A DNA stretch of 64,000 nucleotides, from the NCBI GenBank assembly GCA_037783545.1, contig JBBELK010000453.1, positions 868,001-932,000 of the forward strand, in the 5' to 3' direction. This document shows positions 1 to 10,950 of the stretch, piece after piece. Both the position numbers and the translations under genes were made by a program. This stretch comes from Henricia sp. BOLD:AAB3569. Taxonomy: Eukaryota > Echinodermata > Asteroidea > Spinulosida > Echinasteridae. Below the pieces are notes generated by a model. It was given only the letters and a program-made list of their open reading frames with translations. It made no database searches and was not told the origin of the DNA. Within the stretch, counting starts at the first letter, position 1. Every line of letters begins with the position of its first letter.

Positions 1-50
1 TTAAGTCGGCAAATCCTTTAGCAACCAGATCCCTTTAGGGGATCATACAA

Positions 51-51
<1 letters not shown>

Positions 52-80
<29 letters not shown>
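52..80 (+). repeat. (GAA)n microsatellite
   Basis: About nine GAA/AAG units. The same tract with the same length is in the second copy at about 7042-7070. The poly-leucine frame on the opposite strand is only a translation of this tract. Confidence 0.9.
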
Positions 81-81
<1 letters not shown>

Positions 82-487
82 GCATCTGCGCGACCACGCG
101 ATAGCATGTGTAATCTACCGTTGTTTTGAGAGAAACACTGTCCGCGCTGCACATTTTCTTGATTACGATATGTGTGTGCCATTGTTATGCACACAATGCT
201 GGACAATTTCACCACGGGGCCAATCTAATTTTTGGTTAGGGGAAAGGGAAGATGGCCGCACCAGGATAAAGGTCTATTGGTGTCAGCCTTGCCACAAGAG
301 GTAGTCTACCGGGTACAGATATTGAATAATAAAATATTAAAATCTCTCAGCCTCCATGATTTTCAAGTCAGAGTGCAGTAAAAACTTCTCTCTTTTTTAA
401 AGTATGAAAAGGTGATTTCTTTCAGGGATAATCTAACTTTGTATATTATCTGGAATCATCTCTCCGTTATTTCTCTTCATACTGTAC

Positions 488-654
488 CACCGTGTTTACA
501 CTGGTCCCGAGCTCGGGATCAAGATTGACCCCCTGATAAGAATGTGTTGAGGTTAACCGCAATGGTCTCGAGTGCCGCGTTTATATCTGTTGTTGATCCC
601 GAGCGTGGAGCCAGAAGTTGCAGTCAAAGGTCAAGCTAACGCAGCAGAATTCCG
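488..654 (-). mobile_element. Family A transposon, left end only
   Basis: It begins with CACCGTGTTTACACTGG followed by the CCCGAGCTCGGG palindrome, exactly as at 7478. The element is interrupted at 654, where the duplication ends; the sequence after that does not resemble the family A interior. This is a partial copy created with the 654-bp repeat. Confidence 0.8.
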
Positions 655-794
655 TGTGAGCAGAATTTGGTATCTTGATGGATGACACTCCTTCAATCTG
701 CAATGCTAAATCTGTTCTCGACATTTTGTAATAAAGTGTGCAATATATACTTGTTGGCTTAATTCTGTGTCAAACCTGCGTTTCTTACGTACAA

Positions 795-950
795 CTTTTT
801 ACCCCTGAGATTACCCCAGGTTAAGTGTTCATTCGCCATGGCAAATCTCTGGGTTTGTGGATTACCTGGCCAAAAATGCCACTTATCTCGGGAAACCTAG
901 CTAGCACTAGTCCGAAGGTGGTTTAACCCACCAATCTTAGGGTTAATGAC
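795..950. mobile_element. Degenerate family E-like fragment
   Basis: The run of motifs such as ACCCCTGAGATTACCCCAGG, TATCTCGGG, GGTTTAACCCACC and GGGTTAATG resembles the interior of the elements at 17491-17951 and 41030-41773, which are built from repeated AACCCGG and CTCGGGGTTAA units. Ends are not clear, and no target duplication is visible. The 655-794 stretch before it holds nothing I recognise. Confidence 0.45.
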
Positions 951-1023
951 AGCAGAAAGATGGTTTTCTTTTGACTTAATTTGGAATACCTGACTCGGGT
1001 TAGTGAGTCTCGTGGACAGACCT

Positions 1024-1508
1024 GGCGCCAATTTCATAAAACATGTTACGCTTAATCAAAAATTTGGATTAAGCATAGCAGGAATATTCGCTCAAGCAAG
1101 GGCGCATTTCATAAAGCTTGTTGTTCTAAGCGCGCAAAGAGAGTGCGTGCGCAACGCTGTCGTCTGTTTTGTTCGAACGCGTTTATCATCTGCTTTCATA
1201 AGTAAACGTCAAAATGTTCAAATACCATCATCGGTTATGTTTCCATTTTGGGATGGTTATCACTACCACAGAAGACCCTTGCCTGTCGCTGACTGGAATA
1301 TTTCAACAACAGCTGAAAGTTGTGTATCTGTTGGGAAATGTATCTCGAATTTTGCCGAGTATGGCGAAGAAAAAAGATGGCGTCACGTTAGCAAAAAATC
1401 GGTAGGTTAGCATGCCGTTTGGTTTGCTAGTGCTTAAACAGTTTTATGAAATGGACAGAGTGCTGCTTAATCAAAAATCGGGTGCTAACATGTTTTATGA
1501 AATTGGGC
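1024..1508. mobile_element. Inverted-repeat transposon P (MITE-like)
   Basis: The ends are inverted repeats of about 27 bp: the left begins GGCGCCAATTTCATAAAACA, and the right, read inward, begins GGGCCCAATTTCATAAAACA. A second, shorter pair (CATTTCATAAAGC near 1108, and its reverse near 1440) lies inside. It is about 485 bp with no transposase; the open frames in it are not recognisable. It abuts or slightly overlaps element Q at 1509. No clear TSD. Confidence 0.65.
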
Positions 1509-2091
1509 CCTGCTGGGGATGCTCACCCATCAGGTCTGGGGAATCACGGTGAGAGCTCAGTAATGATAGGTTGAATGCCATTACCCATTCGTGAGCCGTC
1601 GTTGATAGTACCGGTACGTGCATTGCTATTGGTCATGCGATTAAATCAGCGTGCTGCCATAGCAACAGAACGTGCCATTGGTAGTAGTCGGGTGCCAAAA
1701 GATCGTGCGATATGACGCGGCACAGCGCTATACAATACAGCTATTAGACTCCGTCAGTGTTTCAAATGATTGAATTTGACCGAGATTGGGAGGGAATTCT
1801 TCGTGTTTGACGAGGGACAACTTCATAAAGAAGTGCCAGCTACTAAATAAGAACCTCTATAATGTGGGCAAAGAAGGTACGTGCACATGATGTTTCTTGT
1901 AAAGACCATTTGGGGTGTGTTATGGTACTGATTTATGTGCAGCCTTCTGAGCTTTACAGGCGGTGCTTATGATGATGAGCAAAAACCTTTGCAGGGGACT
2001 TGCACGGAAATTCAGGGGGTTGGCCTCAACCAATCAGCGATGAGCTGTCACCGTGATTCCCCAGACCTGATGGGCGAGCATCCCCAGCAGG
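1509..2091. mobile_element. Inverted-repeat transposon Q with 49-bp TIRs
   Basis: The first 49 bases (from CCTGCTGGGGATGCTC) recur as reverse complement at 2043-2091 with only two mismatches. The 583-bp unit has no coding capacity I recognise. It directly follows the end of element P, so one probably inserted at the edge of the other. No clear TSD was found. The superfamily is unassigned. Confidence 0.75.
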
Positions 2092-2818
2092 TCTGGGTAT
2101 GAGACTAGTCGAGTGCGAGCGCCTGTGTGCTTAGCTTACAGAGATAGGTCTACTCCTTCATCAAAATGTTCTGATTTTTACAGAAAAAGTACATGTACAA
2201 TGTACATGTAGGACACTGCATATAGGCCTACATAGTATGTACATCATTTGAATGTGAGTGCCGTAGTACATGTACTTGTAGTGAATCAGTGAATGGTGCC
2301 TTTTAAGTAGATACTGCACTTTGCACTTTACCATCTTGAAGCATGATTGGCTATTTCCTTGCATAATCCATCATCATGGGACGGTCTATCCCCGGGTGAT
2401 CTGTGTTCCTACCCTACACTGCGTACATTGAATGCAGCTGCTAAAAATAGTGCTTGGAACAGACACATTAAATAAATTTGCCAAGCATCACATTTACAGT
2501 GCAGGAAAATTTATCGCATTTCATGTGCACCTGGATGTGTATTCATGCTTACGGTACATTGCATTTTGTACATTTTGTTATCCTGCTACATACATGTACT
2601 TTGGAAAACACATCGTGCTGCACAAACCAACACAGTTGCAAATGGTTGACAGTTAAAGTTTTGAATTAAAAAGAAAAAGAAACAATTACAGTGAAAGCTT
2701 GAAAAGTCAAACTAATTTCTAAAAAAATCACGAAACTATAAAGATTATAATAAATGTTTACATGTATCATGTATGTATGTAAGACAGTACATACATATGT
2801 ACGTGTCCAAAAAACCGA
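2092..2818. other. No gene seen; TACATGTA-rich intergenic DNA
   Basis: Low-complexity AT-rich DNA with clusters of TACATGTA/GTACATGT and a GTAGGCCTA-type palindrome near 2225. The short open frames here (for example 2161-2364 and 2432-2656) have no recognisable motifs and are probably chance frames. Confidence 0.6.
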
Positions 2819-3455
2819 CGGATTTAAACCAAAATTTCACATGTAAATGAGGCCTGACAAATTTTATTGAGTGAGTTTCATCAGCTTTAGCCAAGAGCAG
2901 GGCTTGCAATTAATGGAGGCCATTGCCTCTGTTGCCCCTGCTCTTAGCCTTGATGCCCTTTTGCAATCCTCCCATATACTTTTCCTTTTCCAATGGAAGT
3001 GCCCTTTTTAAACTCCAAAAGACGGCTCCAAAAACATAAATAGCAGTGCCCTTTCAGTGACGAATTTCAAGCCCTGCAAGAGGGTAAGATTTAATAGCCA
3101 TACGAAAAAAAAGTAAATTTCAAAATACGCCACTTTCGACGAGGCTTCCTTCAATGTCGATCGCTGGAGACGTGGTGGAATGCGTGTGCTGAGCTGAAAG
3201 CTTCTGAAAAAAGGATTACTCTATATGTTATTACAAACCATCTCTATCATTTTGTGCAATTCATCAAGAGGTGCAAAGGGACCTCAGACATTTATAAACA
3301 ATTTCCTTGACATTGGCGGATGCCAAGTCAAAAGTGGCAAATTCTAAAATTAATAAATTTTTCCTATTTGGCTTTTAAATCTTTCCCTCTTGGACAAAAC
3401 TGATGAAAATTTGTAGGGCCTCGTTTACATGATCTGAAATTTTGGTTTAAATCCG
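2819..3455. mobile_element. Inverted-repeat element R
   Basis: Imperfect inverted arms of about 80 bp lie at 2819-2902 and 3375-3455; both begin CGGATTTAAACCAAAATTTC when read inward, and the match continues through GAGGCC, CAAATTTT and CATCAG. The roughly 640-bp unit has no recognisable gene. Outer boundaries and TSD are uncertain because flanking sequence is AT-rich. Confidence 0.6.
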
Positions 3456-3776
3456 TTTAAAAATGGCAAAATTATTAAAAGATCAAAAATAGGACATGTT
3501 TTTCTTGACACGTAGTACATGTATGTACCGGTATAAACTCAATATTGAGTTTTACATTTATTTTTTTGGGGTGCAATGAAATTGATGTACGATAGGCCTA
3601 TAGGGCCTACATGTACTGGGTATCTTATGTTTTGAAGCTCTATTTTGTATTTAATTCAACAATAAACGACATACAAGGTGACCCCCCAAAAAAACAAAAC
3701 CCTCCCATGAAAATGTACTAATTAATGTGTTTGTTGGTAGCATTTTTGGGGAGTCACCTTTGGGGAGTCAACAACA

Positions 3777-3842
3777 CCCCCCCTCCCCCCCTCCCCCCCC
3801 CCCCCCCCCCCCCCCCCCACCCCCCTCCCCCCTCCCCCCCCT
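3777..3842 (+). repeat. Poly-C tract
   Basis: About 65 bases almost entirely C with a few T and A. Proline- and glycine-rich open frames through it are translations of this tract. Such homopolymers are error-prone in sequencing, so the length is unreliable. Flanking 3464-3776 and 3843-4098 show nothing else I can name. Confidence 0.9.
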
Positions 3843-4102
3843 CGCCCTACATTATGTTTGTCTTGTGTAAACACCATATGTATGCCTCCTTTGAAAATAA
3901 ATTGGATGATATCAGACATTAATCACAGTTCTTGTTCCTTGAAGCATATCAAATTTAACAGCTTCATCTGTCATCACATGGGAAACTTGTGAATGAATTT
4001 CTTGCAAGTGATGAAAATGAATCGCCATGTGTTAAATTTTTTTTTCTTCCTGGTGTTCTGGGGGACATACTATAAAATATAAATGCCCACTCGGGTGCTT
4101 AA

Positions 4103-4235
4103 AGGCAAGGCTCGTCAGCAATGCGCGCGCCAAATTCGTGCCACGAAATACGCAGCTCCGTGTATCAAAGGCATGGAGCTGCGTATTTCGTGTTACGAAG
4201 TTGGCGCACGCGCATTGCTGACGAGCCTGTGCCTT
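4103..4235. mobile_element. Palindromic MITE I, copy 1, TTAA-flanked
   Basis: An almost complete palindrome: the left arm (AGGCAAGGCTCGTCAGCAAT, then GCGCGCCAAATTCGTG and ACGAAATACGCAGCTCC) returns as its reverse complement after a short loop near 4160. TTAA lies at 4099-4102 and 4236-4239. A second copy is at 60025-60155 with the same arms. TTAA flanks suggest a piggyBac- or Kolobok-type transposase acted in trans. The open frame through it is a fold-back artefact. Confidence 0.8.
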
Positions 4236-4439
4236 TTAAAGCAGGAATGTGAGTTCATTCCTCACTTTTTAAATTGTAACAACGTTGTCATGTTACTGTA
4301 AAATTAATAAGGGCATAATATTTTGAGGCCCATATTGATTTTTCTACCAACCCTTGTTTGGTTCTTTAGATTCAGTGGTGATTAGGCACCATGTTACTTT
4401 GCTCAGTTGTGAACTTATGCAATACCGAGAGGAATATTG

Positions 4440-4546
4440 GGTTCACAGGGAAAACCTGATAGAGTATAACACTGTGTCTCATAGCTCAGCTGGTAGAGCA
4501 TCTCCCTGGAGTCAAAGGTCTCAGGTTCAAATCTTGACTGGGCCCA
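4440..4546 (+). repeat. tRNA-derived repeat (SINE-like), copy 1
   Basis: TAGCTCAGCTGGTAGAGCA at about 4482 fits a polymerase III box A, and GGTTCAAATC at about 4523 fits box B, correctly spaced. The anticodon stem does not pair, so a working tRNA is unlikely. The roughly 40 bases before box A (CACAGGGAAAACCTGA...) also occur before the tRNA-like unit at 54186-54290 and at 29338-29386. The repeated unit is therefore larger than a tRNA. Confidence 0.7.
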
Positions 4547-5760
4547 TATGATTTTTCTCATGTTTTTGTGTAATTTTGACTAGAAATGGCATTTAGAATA
4601 CCATACTGCTCCCCAGAAACAATTTTTAATTTTTGTGTGGCTCGTTCATCCTACATGTAACTGCCCACAAGACAGTCTAACAACAGCACAGCCAAGAAAT
4701 CATGCAGGTAACTGTCATCAATGTCTTAGGGGACGTTAGTAGGTAAACAAGACCTCTCCAATTTCTACTTTCTTTCAGAGAAGACTGATTGATACTGCAG
4801 CTATTTTGGGAGTTATTATTGTGTAAAGAGGTTACCAGATTGGCCAGTTTCCCCAGAGCGTGTCTGCACAATGTATGATGAGTTGCAAATGATATTCTTA
4901 GAAACTGTTCTCAGAATTGTCTGTTGTTGTTGTCGTAAATGTTTCCAGGCTATTGGATTTGTACCTCTCAGGACGTGTTTGACAATATATGGCATGACAA
5001 ATTGCTTGTTTTCTTAGCGATTCCGGAAATTGCAGTATGCTTCCCTACAGAAGGAATGCCTTGCTTTTGTTTCTTAATACCCATCATATTTTACATGTAA
5101 TTAGGAAATTTTAATTAGGATTCCAGTTAAACTATGGACATTGTTGGTTCCTTTCATATCAATTTGAGGCCAAACTAATTGGGAGATTTTAGAAAAACAG
5201 GTAGAGGAAACATGCCATGCACGTACATGTATGAAATCACCTCATTAAAATAAAACCATGTATCATACTATTAAGGCATGATCAAATCTTGCTGACAGAC
5301 AAATGTAACGTCATCAGATTTGAATGAGAAAAATGCACTCTTCACAATCTGAAATATGATTGGGACTTCAGTGTCAAATTATTTATAAAAGCGTTTTTTT
5401 TTTTGCAAGATAGCCACATGTAATTATAAAACTATTCTTAAAAATTAAGGTTCATATGTGGATAAGCGTTTAAATACACAAACACACAATATTATAAAAG
5501 CACTAAAATCAGAAAAAATAATTATATCTGAGCTATTATTAATAAAAACTTTTAATGAATTATTATAATCATTGGTCGTTGGGTAAAAAACAAACTAGAA
5601 TAAGAATGTCATAATAAGCAAGGATTTTTTTAAAAAGTGAACCTGATTGAAATCTAATGTACAGAAAAAAAATACACTAATAAAAAAACCAAAACTACAG
5701 CTGCCATAGACAAAAACAAATAAATAAATAATTAAATTAAATTAAAATAAATCAATTAAA
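4547..5760. other. No gene seen; AT-rich DNA
   Basis: Nothing recognisable. The second half becomes strongly A-rich (AAATAAATAAATTAAATTAAAATAAATC-like runs from about 5690). No inverted repeat, exon-like frame or RNA gene could be supported. Confidence 0.6.
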
Positions 5761-5859
5761 TATTCTTCTGAATCCCATCATCCTGTGTGAAAGCGGGTTA
5801 CGCTCGAAAATTTGTAAGAAATAAAAATTTCACACAGGATGATGGCTTTCAGAAGAATA
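5761..5859. repeat. Short inverted repeat in AT-rich DNA
   Basis: Arms 5761-5792 and 5828-5859 are nearly perfect reverse complements (TATTCTTCTGAA...CATCATCCTGTGTGAAA). The 35-base loop contains GCGGGTTACGCTCG. It may be a tiny MITE or foldback remnant. No second copy was noticed in the window. Confidence 0.7.
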
Positions 5860-6990
5860 TTAAATTTATCTGGAGAAACCCTGTGTCAGGTCAAAAACAT
5901 CATAAAGAATGTTTAAAAAAATAAATTTAAAAAAATGGATAAATAAATTAAAATATATAAAATAAATTTAAAAATGGAGTTTTATGAAACAAAAATCATA
6001 CAACAAAACAAAATATGCAAAATTGATAAAGTAATGAGATGTGCATCAGCAACACTCCCTCTGGATCTGCTACTGCAGTTTCCTCATAATTTTCTCCCAT
6101 TTCTACCGTACATTTAAAAAAAAAAAAGATTACAATGTACATATTGTGTATTGGGTTACATTTCACTGTTGATCCCACAACTTCTGGCATTATACATGCG
6201 TATAGTAGGTATCGCTGGCTCCACTTATAGCTCCAGTTGTGAGGTGCATTGATTTTCTGGTATTATGTTGCACCCTTACTGTTGCAGATTCAAAATCCAT
6301 TTGTGCATCAAACGCCAAGGTTTTCTGCCGGTTTTTTTTGTTTTGTTTACACTCTTCTCGCTCCCTTCCTTCTACCCTTATTGCGATCGATGTTTTGGGT
6401 TGCCTGAGGGCACTAGCCTTTTATTTTTTGAATGTCGGTCACAGATTGATTAAGTTTACATTTATTGGGTTGAGCATCTGTGGACAGTTCGTGCCCTTAA
6501 GTTGTCCCCGTTTAAACTGAAATTACCAAGTTCACCTCAAGGGCATTGCTTAATGAGCAAGCTGGACCATGGTCTGTGTAATGGTCAAAGAAAATGGCAT
6601 GGTGTCATTTGGCTTTCTAAATTGATTTTTCCCCCCTGGTCAATATGTAATTAGCCATACAAGAGTTTGAGTTACTTTGTGCACACAATTGTACAGCAAA
6701 TACACGTACAAATCTGAGTTTGCAAATTAAAATTAATTTTCTGGACATGTTTATCCAGAGTAAACCATTGATTGTAGGGATGGGACGTTTAACCGGTTAA
6801 CCGTTTTTGCCGAACGTTTAAATGACTTCATGAAATTGAAATAAATTTATATTGGGTTGTAGTTAAATTTTGACCAGATAAAGGTTCAATTATTATTTTG
6901 GGGGCCTAGGTATAATTGCACATGCATCTATAAACACCAGCAACAATCTTTAGTGTTCTCCGAACGGTTATTTTACAGGCAACGATGTAA
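5860..6990. other. No gene seen
   Basis: AT-rich intergenic or intronic DNA up to the second copy of the 654-bp repeat. Short open frames (5996-6190, 6239-6520) show no domain motifs. Confidence 0.55.
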
Positions 6991-7040
6991 TTAAGTCGGC
7001 AAATCCTTTAGCAACCAGATCCCTTTAGGGGATCATACAA

Positions 7041-7071
<31 letters not shown>

Positions 7072-7644
7072 GCATCTGCGCGACCACGCGATAGCATGTG
7101 TAATCTACCGTTGTTTTGAGAGAAACACTGTCCGCGCTGCACATTTTCTTGATTACGATATGTGTGTGCCATTGTTATGCACACAATGCTGGACAATTTC
7201 ACCACGGGGCCAATCTAATTTTTGGTTAGGGGAAAGGGAAGATGGCCGCACCAGGATAAAGGTCTATTGGTGTCAGCCTTGCCACAAGAGGTAGTCTACC
7301 GGGTACAGATATTGAATAATAAAATATTAAAATCTCTCAGCCTCCATGATTTTCAAGTCAGAGTGCAGTAAAAACTTCTCTCTTTTTTAAAGTATGAAAA
7401 GGTGATTTCTTTCAGGGATAATCTAACTTTGTATATTATCTGGAATCATCTCTCCGTTATTTCTCTTCATACTGTACCACCGTGTTTACACTGGTCCCGA
7501 GCTCGGGATCAAGATTGACCCCCTGATAAGAATGTGTTGAGGTTAACCGCAATGGTCTCGAGTGCCGCGTTTATATCTGTTGTTGATCCCGAGCGTGGAG
7601 CCAGAAGTTGCAGTCAAAGGTCAAGCTAACGCAGCAGAATTCCG
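6991..7644 (+). repeat. Long-distance direct repeat, copy 2
   Basis: Identical to 1-654 as far as can be read by eye. Here the family A transposon that begins at 7478 is continuous beyond the repeat end (7645 on), so this copy is probably the original arrangement. The sequence just before (AACGATGTAA) cannot be compared, because copy 1 starts at the window edge. Confidence 0.9.
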
Positions 7645-8478
7645 AGATGTTCCGTCCAGTTTAGCCATTATTTCTGCGCTGGACCAAATGTCCAAAAACT
7701 TCGCCAGTTTGTCGTTGCTCCATGAGCGCCCTCGAGTTGTCTTCGTTTGCCATCCTTTCACACGAAGACAACTCGACTCGGCTACTTCGTCTTCGTCAAC
7801 TTCTCTTCACGACGAAATAATGTCAACTTATGCTATGTCGGAAATCGTTGAATGACACTCCGAAATCCTTGATATAACAACTAAAAACTAAGCTGTATGA
7901 TAATGACAAAGTGTCGCTAGATAGTTGCAGAAAGTAGAGAAGTTGCAGAAAGTAGAGGAAATACAGAAATACTTTTTCTCAACGTGTGAAGTTTGTATCG
8001 GACACGCAAGAGAGATTGCTGAATGCAGGATACCAATTACGTTTGTAGTACGTTGTGTTTTCGTAACGGACACCAGCGATCGAGACTCTCAGCGTTGCAT
8101 CACATGAGTCGCGTCGGGGTATCATGCATTTTGTCCAGGCATATATGCCTGCACACAATGCATGGAAGCAGTGGTACCTGTGTGCGTGTATGTAATCCAC
8201 ATGTACTACGTGTACACGTGTACATAATACGAGCGCGGGCTCCCCTGGAATTTTCGCGCGCTTTAGCCCGCAACAGGATGTGGGGAAGATTTATTGCCCA
8301 GCTAACCGCAAACTGATCCCGAGCTCGGGATCGAACCCTCCGCCATCGCGAGACCAAAATCTCGGGGTCTGATCCGGGGCCAGTTTGGTTCCGAGAGCGT
8401 TTACACCTATTTGTGATCCGGGGCTGATCCCGAGCTCGGTGTTCGATCCCGAGCTCGGGATCAAGTGTAAACACGGTC
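7478..8478 (-). mobile_element. Family A transposon, long copy (1.0 kb) with TAC target duplication
   Basis: The ends are inverted repeats: CACCGTGTTTACACT at 7478 and AGTGTAAACACGGTC ending at 8478. TAC lies directly outside both ends (7475-7477, 8479-8481). The palindrome GATCCCGAGCTCGGGATC or close variants occur several times near both ends. This copy carries about 500 bp more interior than the 430-bp copies, including a CpG-rich open frame (7562-7855, 97 codons) that I do not recognise. CAC termini, 3-bp TSD and subterminal repeats fit EnSpm/CACTA- or Chapaev3-like elements; Harbinger is an alternative. It is non-autonomous. Confidence 0.85.
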
Positions 8479-9150
8479 TACATGTATACATCTGTTGCCA
8501 AGTGCCACAATTTGATAACAAACCTTGACATTTGCACAGTCTTTTAATTTTAAAGTCTGTCAACATTGCAAGATTGTGCTTGAGCATCTTAGTGAGGATG
8601 CCTCTTGTACATACGTATGTACTGCGTAAACATGATCAGGCCCCTACATCACAAAAAATACATCACAGAAAATTGAAAGCCAAAGAATCTTGTTTGTCCT
8701 ATTTTTTTGTGATCAGTATACGTACAGCATGTACTGCACTTGGAATGGAAATTTATCCTCTTGTTGTTAAAAGGGGGAATAACCTACCGGTACATGTACT
8801 GTCAGTCATCCATCACAAGCTTGAAAATATTCTGGTGATTTTGTTTAAGATTGATTAAATGGGTGTTTATCTGCGAGGATACTGGGGCTTCCCCCTACAG
8901 TCGCCGCATCCTGGTTCGTTGCTCGAACTTTGTCGTAGTAATCTGCTTGCAGCACGCCTTAGTTGACTACAGTCAACATGGTCCATCACGAATGGGTATG
9001 GATAGGCGATACGTCAACATATATTTTGTGAAATGAAATGAAATTTTGGTGATAATTCATGGTTTTTGTATCTGGACACACAATGTCACAAATGCATTGG
9101 GAAAATCCCAAGTTACATTCCTCCTCGGGTCTGCATTTGGCAAATACAGA
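8479..9150. other. No gene seen
   Basis: Unremarkable sequence with scattered TACATGTA. A GC-richer part near 8860-9010 has no recognisable coding or RNA signature. Confidence 0.5.
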
Positions 9151-9435
9151 CTAAAGTCGTGTCTGCATTGGACTTGTTTTTCGGGAGGTTTTACCGAGAC
9201 GATGGTACAATGTAATATGAAAAATGGCTAAATTTTACTGCTGTCTGCATTTGGACTTTTTGACACGGTAACATTTTACCGAGACCGTGGGAGATCATGC
9301 GCAGTGTCCCTTCGCAGTTTAACCTTCACGGCCAAGACGTACTCTTCCAGAGTGCCTTTACCGACTCGCTGTGTCCGCACTGGACTTATCATCTCGGGAA
9401 AAGTTCCCTGGTCAATTTTCCTTGGCAGCAGTTGG
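9151..9435 (+). mobile_element. Family F transposon, 3'-truncated copy
   Basis: Starts with GTGTCTGCATTGGACTTGTT and follows the order of the full copy at 29387-29816: GGTTTTACCGAGACGATGG, GTCTGCATTTGGACTTTTTG, a GAGATCATGCGCAGTGTCCC core and GTCCGCACTGGACTT. The match is lost shortly after the GGCAGCAGTTGG motif. No coding sequence was recognised. Confidence 0.75.
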
Positions 9436-10750
9436 TGCACATGGTTCTTACTTTCACGGTTCAGGGTGGCGAAATCCCACATTTTGTTGTTGTGATTATC
9501 CCTGGTAAATCCGTAGGCAGTATGACCGTGGTGTTCCGAGATAAGCCCTCACAATTCTGTAGCATATCTATAGCCTATTCTTCACTTTCCATGGTTAAAT
9601 GGTACCCCTGTTTCTGACCACGGCTAATGCCAGATATGTTACGGTTGTGAGGTACAGTTGTGTTAAGGTTTTCTATGGTCACTTACTATATACCAGTAGG
9701 TTGGTCAGGGTTGGTGACAGAAAAACAAATGAAATTTTCAAACAGTTTGAAAATTAAGCTACTGAAAAAAAAAGAGCCTGTGCATTAGCTTGGGTTTATC
9801 CCGAACACCACGGTCATGTGTTTTACCAGGGATAATCACAGATATAAACCGTGGGCTTCCAGCACCTAAAGTACCTACGTACATTGTACCGTACCCGTAG
9901 AAACGCGAAAGTAAGAAATAGGCTTAAGGCATGAGTCGATTGAGCATGGTAGAGTACATGTACATGTAGGTCTACATTGTACATTTACGTGTATACATGT
10001 ACATTGGGTTTCTCTACATGAAGGCGTACTGCATGTATCCAGTATGTTTTATTGCTCTGTCATTGAACCCAAGGTTCAAGATTTCAAGAACATTGCAAAA
10101 CAACAGCTGAACTATAGGGCACTCACTGAGATTTATTGACAAGTGTTTTTCATACCTCAGCACATATGTGGAGCTTGGCCTCGCCACTAAAATATTTGCA
10201 GACTAAATGCTGAAAATGTAAATATATTAACTTCATTTTTTTCCCACTCAAGTCCTTCCCAACCATTAAATGTAATCTTAAATTTGCCTGACCAAACTGA
10301 AACAGGTAGCCTGTCCATGTGGATACGTCCGTTGCCTTGAGTCCAGATAAATTTTTGATGAACACCGAAGATTACCGGGGAAAGCAGGCTTTTAAATTGG
10401 ATTGTGCTGGCCGTGTTTATCTTGCCTTCAAAAATAATTTGGCAGGCGTCGGCCGTGTGATTAATCCTGTCCGGCAGTCTGGCCCCACAAAGAGTTCTTA
10501 GGTGAGACATTTCCATAGAAGCTCTTATGTAATCCATTAACTCTTTAAAGAAAATACGTAAAATTTGTGCGAATCGATTGACGTGACACACGTTTTTATG
10601 TTTTGATACCCTGCACGTGTTTGACTAAATCATGGCAAAGGTATAATCTTTAAATTGCAAAAAGGATTTTTTATTTTATTTTTCTGTATTAAATCCAGTG
10701 TAGGGTTTGCCAACATTGAAAAACAAAAACAACTGAATCACTTTGAAATT
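9436..10750. other. No gene seen; one TACATGTA cluster
   Basis: Mostly unique sequence. A dense TACATGTA/GTACAT cluster lies at about 9950-10010. The 134-codon open frame on the minus strand at 10187-10591 has no motif I recognise and lacks exon-like boundaries. Confidence 0.5.
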
Positions 10751-10950
10751 ATTGGACTTTCCGTCTCGAAAAAAGTTCCCTGGTCAATTTTCCTGGGCAG
10801 AAGTTGGCCAGGAAAAGTAACGGCTGAACTAAGGAAAAGTTACTGAGACGAAAACGTCCTAGGCTCTCTGCATTTACACAATGGGAAAAGTACATGTACC
10901 CATCATCTCGGTAAGTTTCCCAAAAAAGTCCAATGCGGACCGGGCTTAAG
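10751..10950 (+). mobile_element. Family F transposon, 3' part
   Basis: Corresponds to the last half of the 29387-29816 copy: ATTGGACTTTCCGTCTCG, AAGTTCCCTGGTCAATTTTC, GGGCAGAAGTTGGCCAGG, AAAACGTCCTAGGCT, CATCTCGGTAAGTTTCCC and the terminal AAGTCCAATGCGGAC. A weaker echo (AATGTGAATGTCCGC, then GAAGCCAATGCAGACACC) continues to about 11065 and may be another decayed end. Confidence 0.75.

Larger units (their letters stand above)
1..654 (+). repeat. Long-distance direct repeat, copy 1
   Basis: By eye this stretch is base-for-base identical to 6991-7644 (offset 6990), including the same number of GAA units in the microsatellite at about 52-80. Identity stops at 654. It starts at the first base of the window, so the repeat may extend further left. 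The last part (from 488) is the left end of a family A transposon, cut off at 654; the first 487 bases have no other match here. Perfect identity including a microsatellite points to a very recent duplication or an assembly artefact. Confidence 0.9.

Noticed and set aside
18..304. Open frames of 65 and 74 codons, duplicated at 7008-7294
   Set aside because: They are identical because the 654-bp DNA repeat is identical. The minus-strand one is mostly poly-leucine from the GAA microsatellite. No protein motif.
3722..3922. Proline- or glycine-rich frames
   Set aside because: Translation of the poly-C tract; the same reason removes frames at 46353-46689 and 58285-58536.
4479..4546. Functional tRNA gene
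   Set aside because: Boxes A and B fit, but anticodon and acceptor stems do not pair well, and the leader is repeated at other loci, so a tRNA-derived repeat is likelier.
7562..7855. 97-codon frame inside family A as a transposase piece
   Set aside because: It overlaps the element's end repeats at its start and has no recognisable transposase motif, so no function was assigned.
10187..10591. 134-codon minus-strand frame as a coding exon
   Set aside because: No recognised motif, and no supporting splice structure or repeat conservation could be seen.
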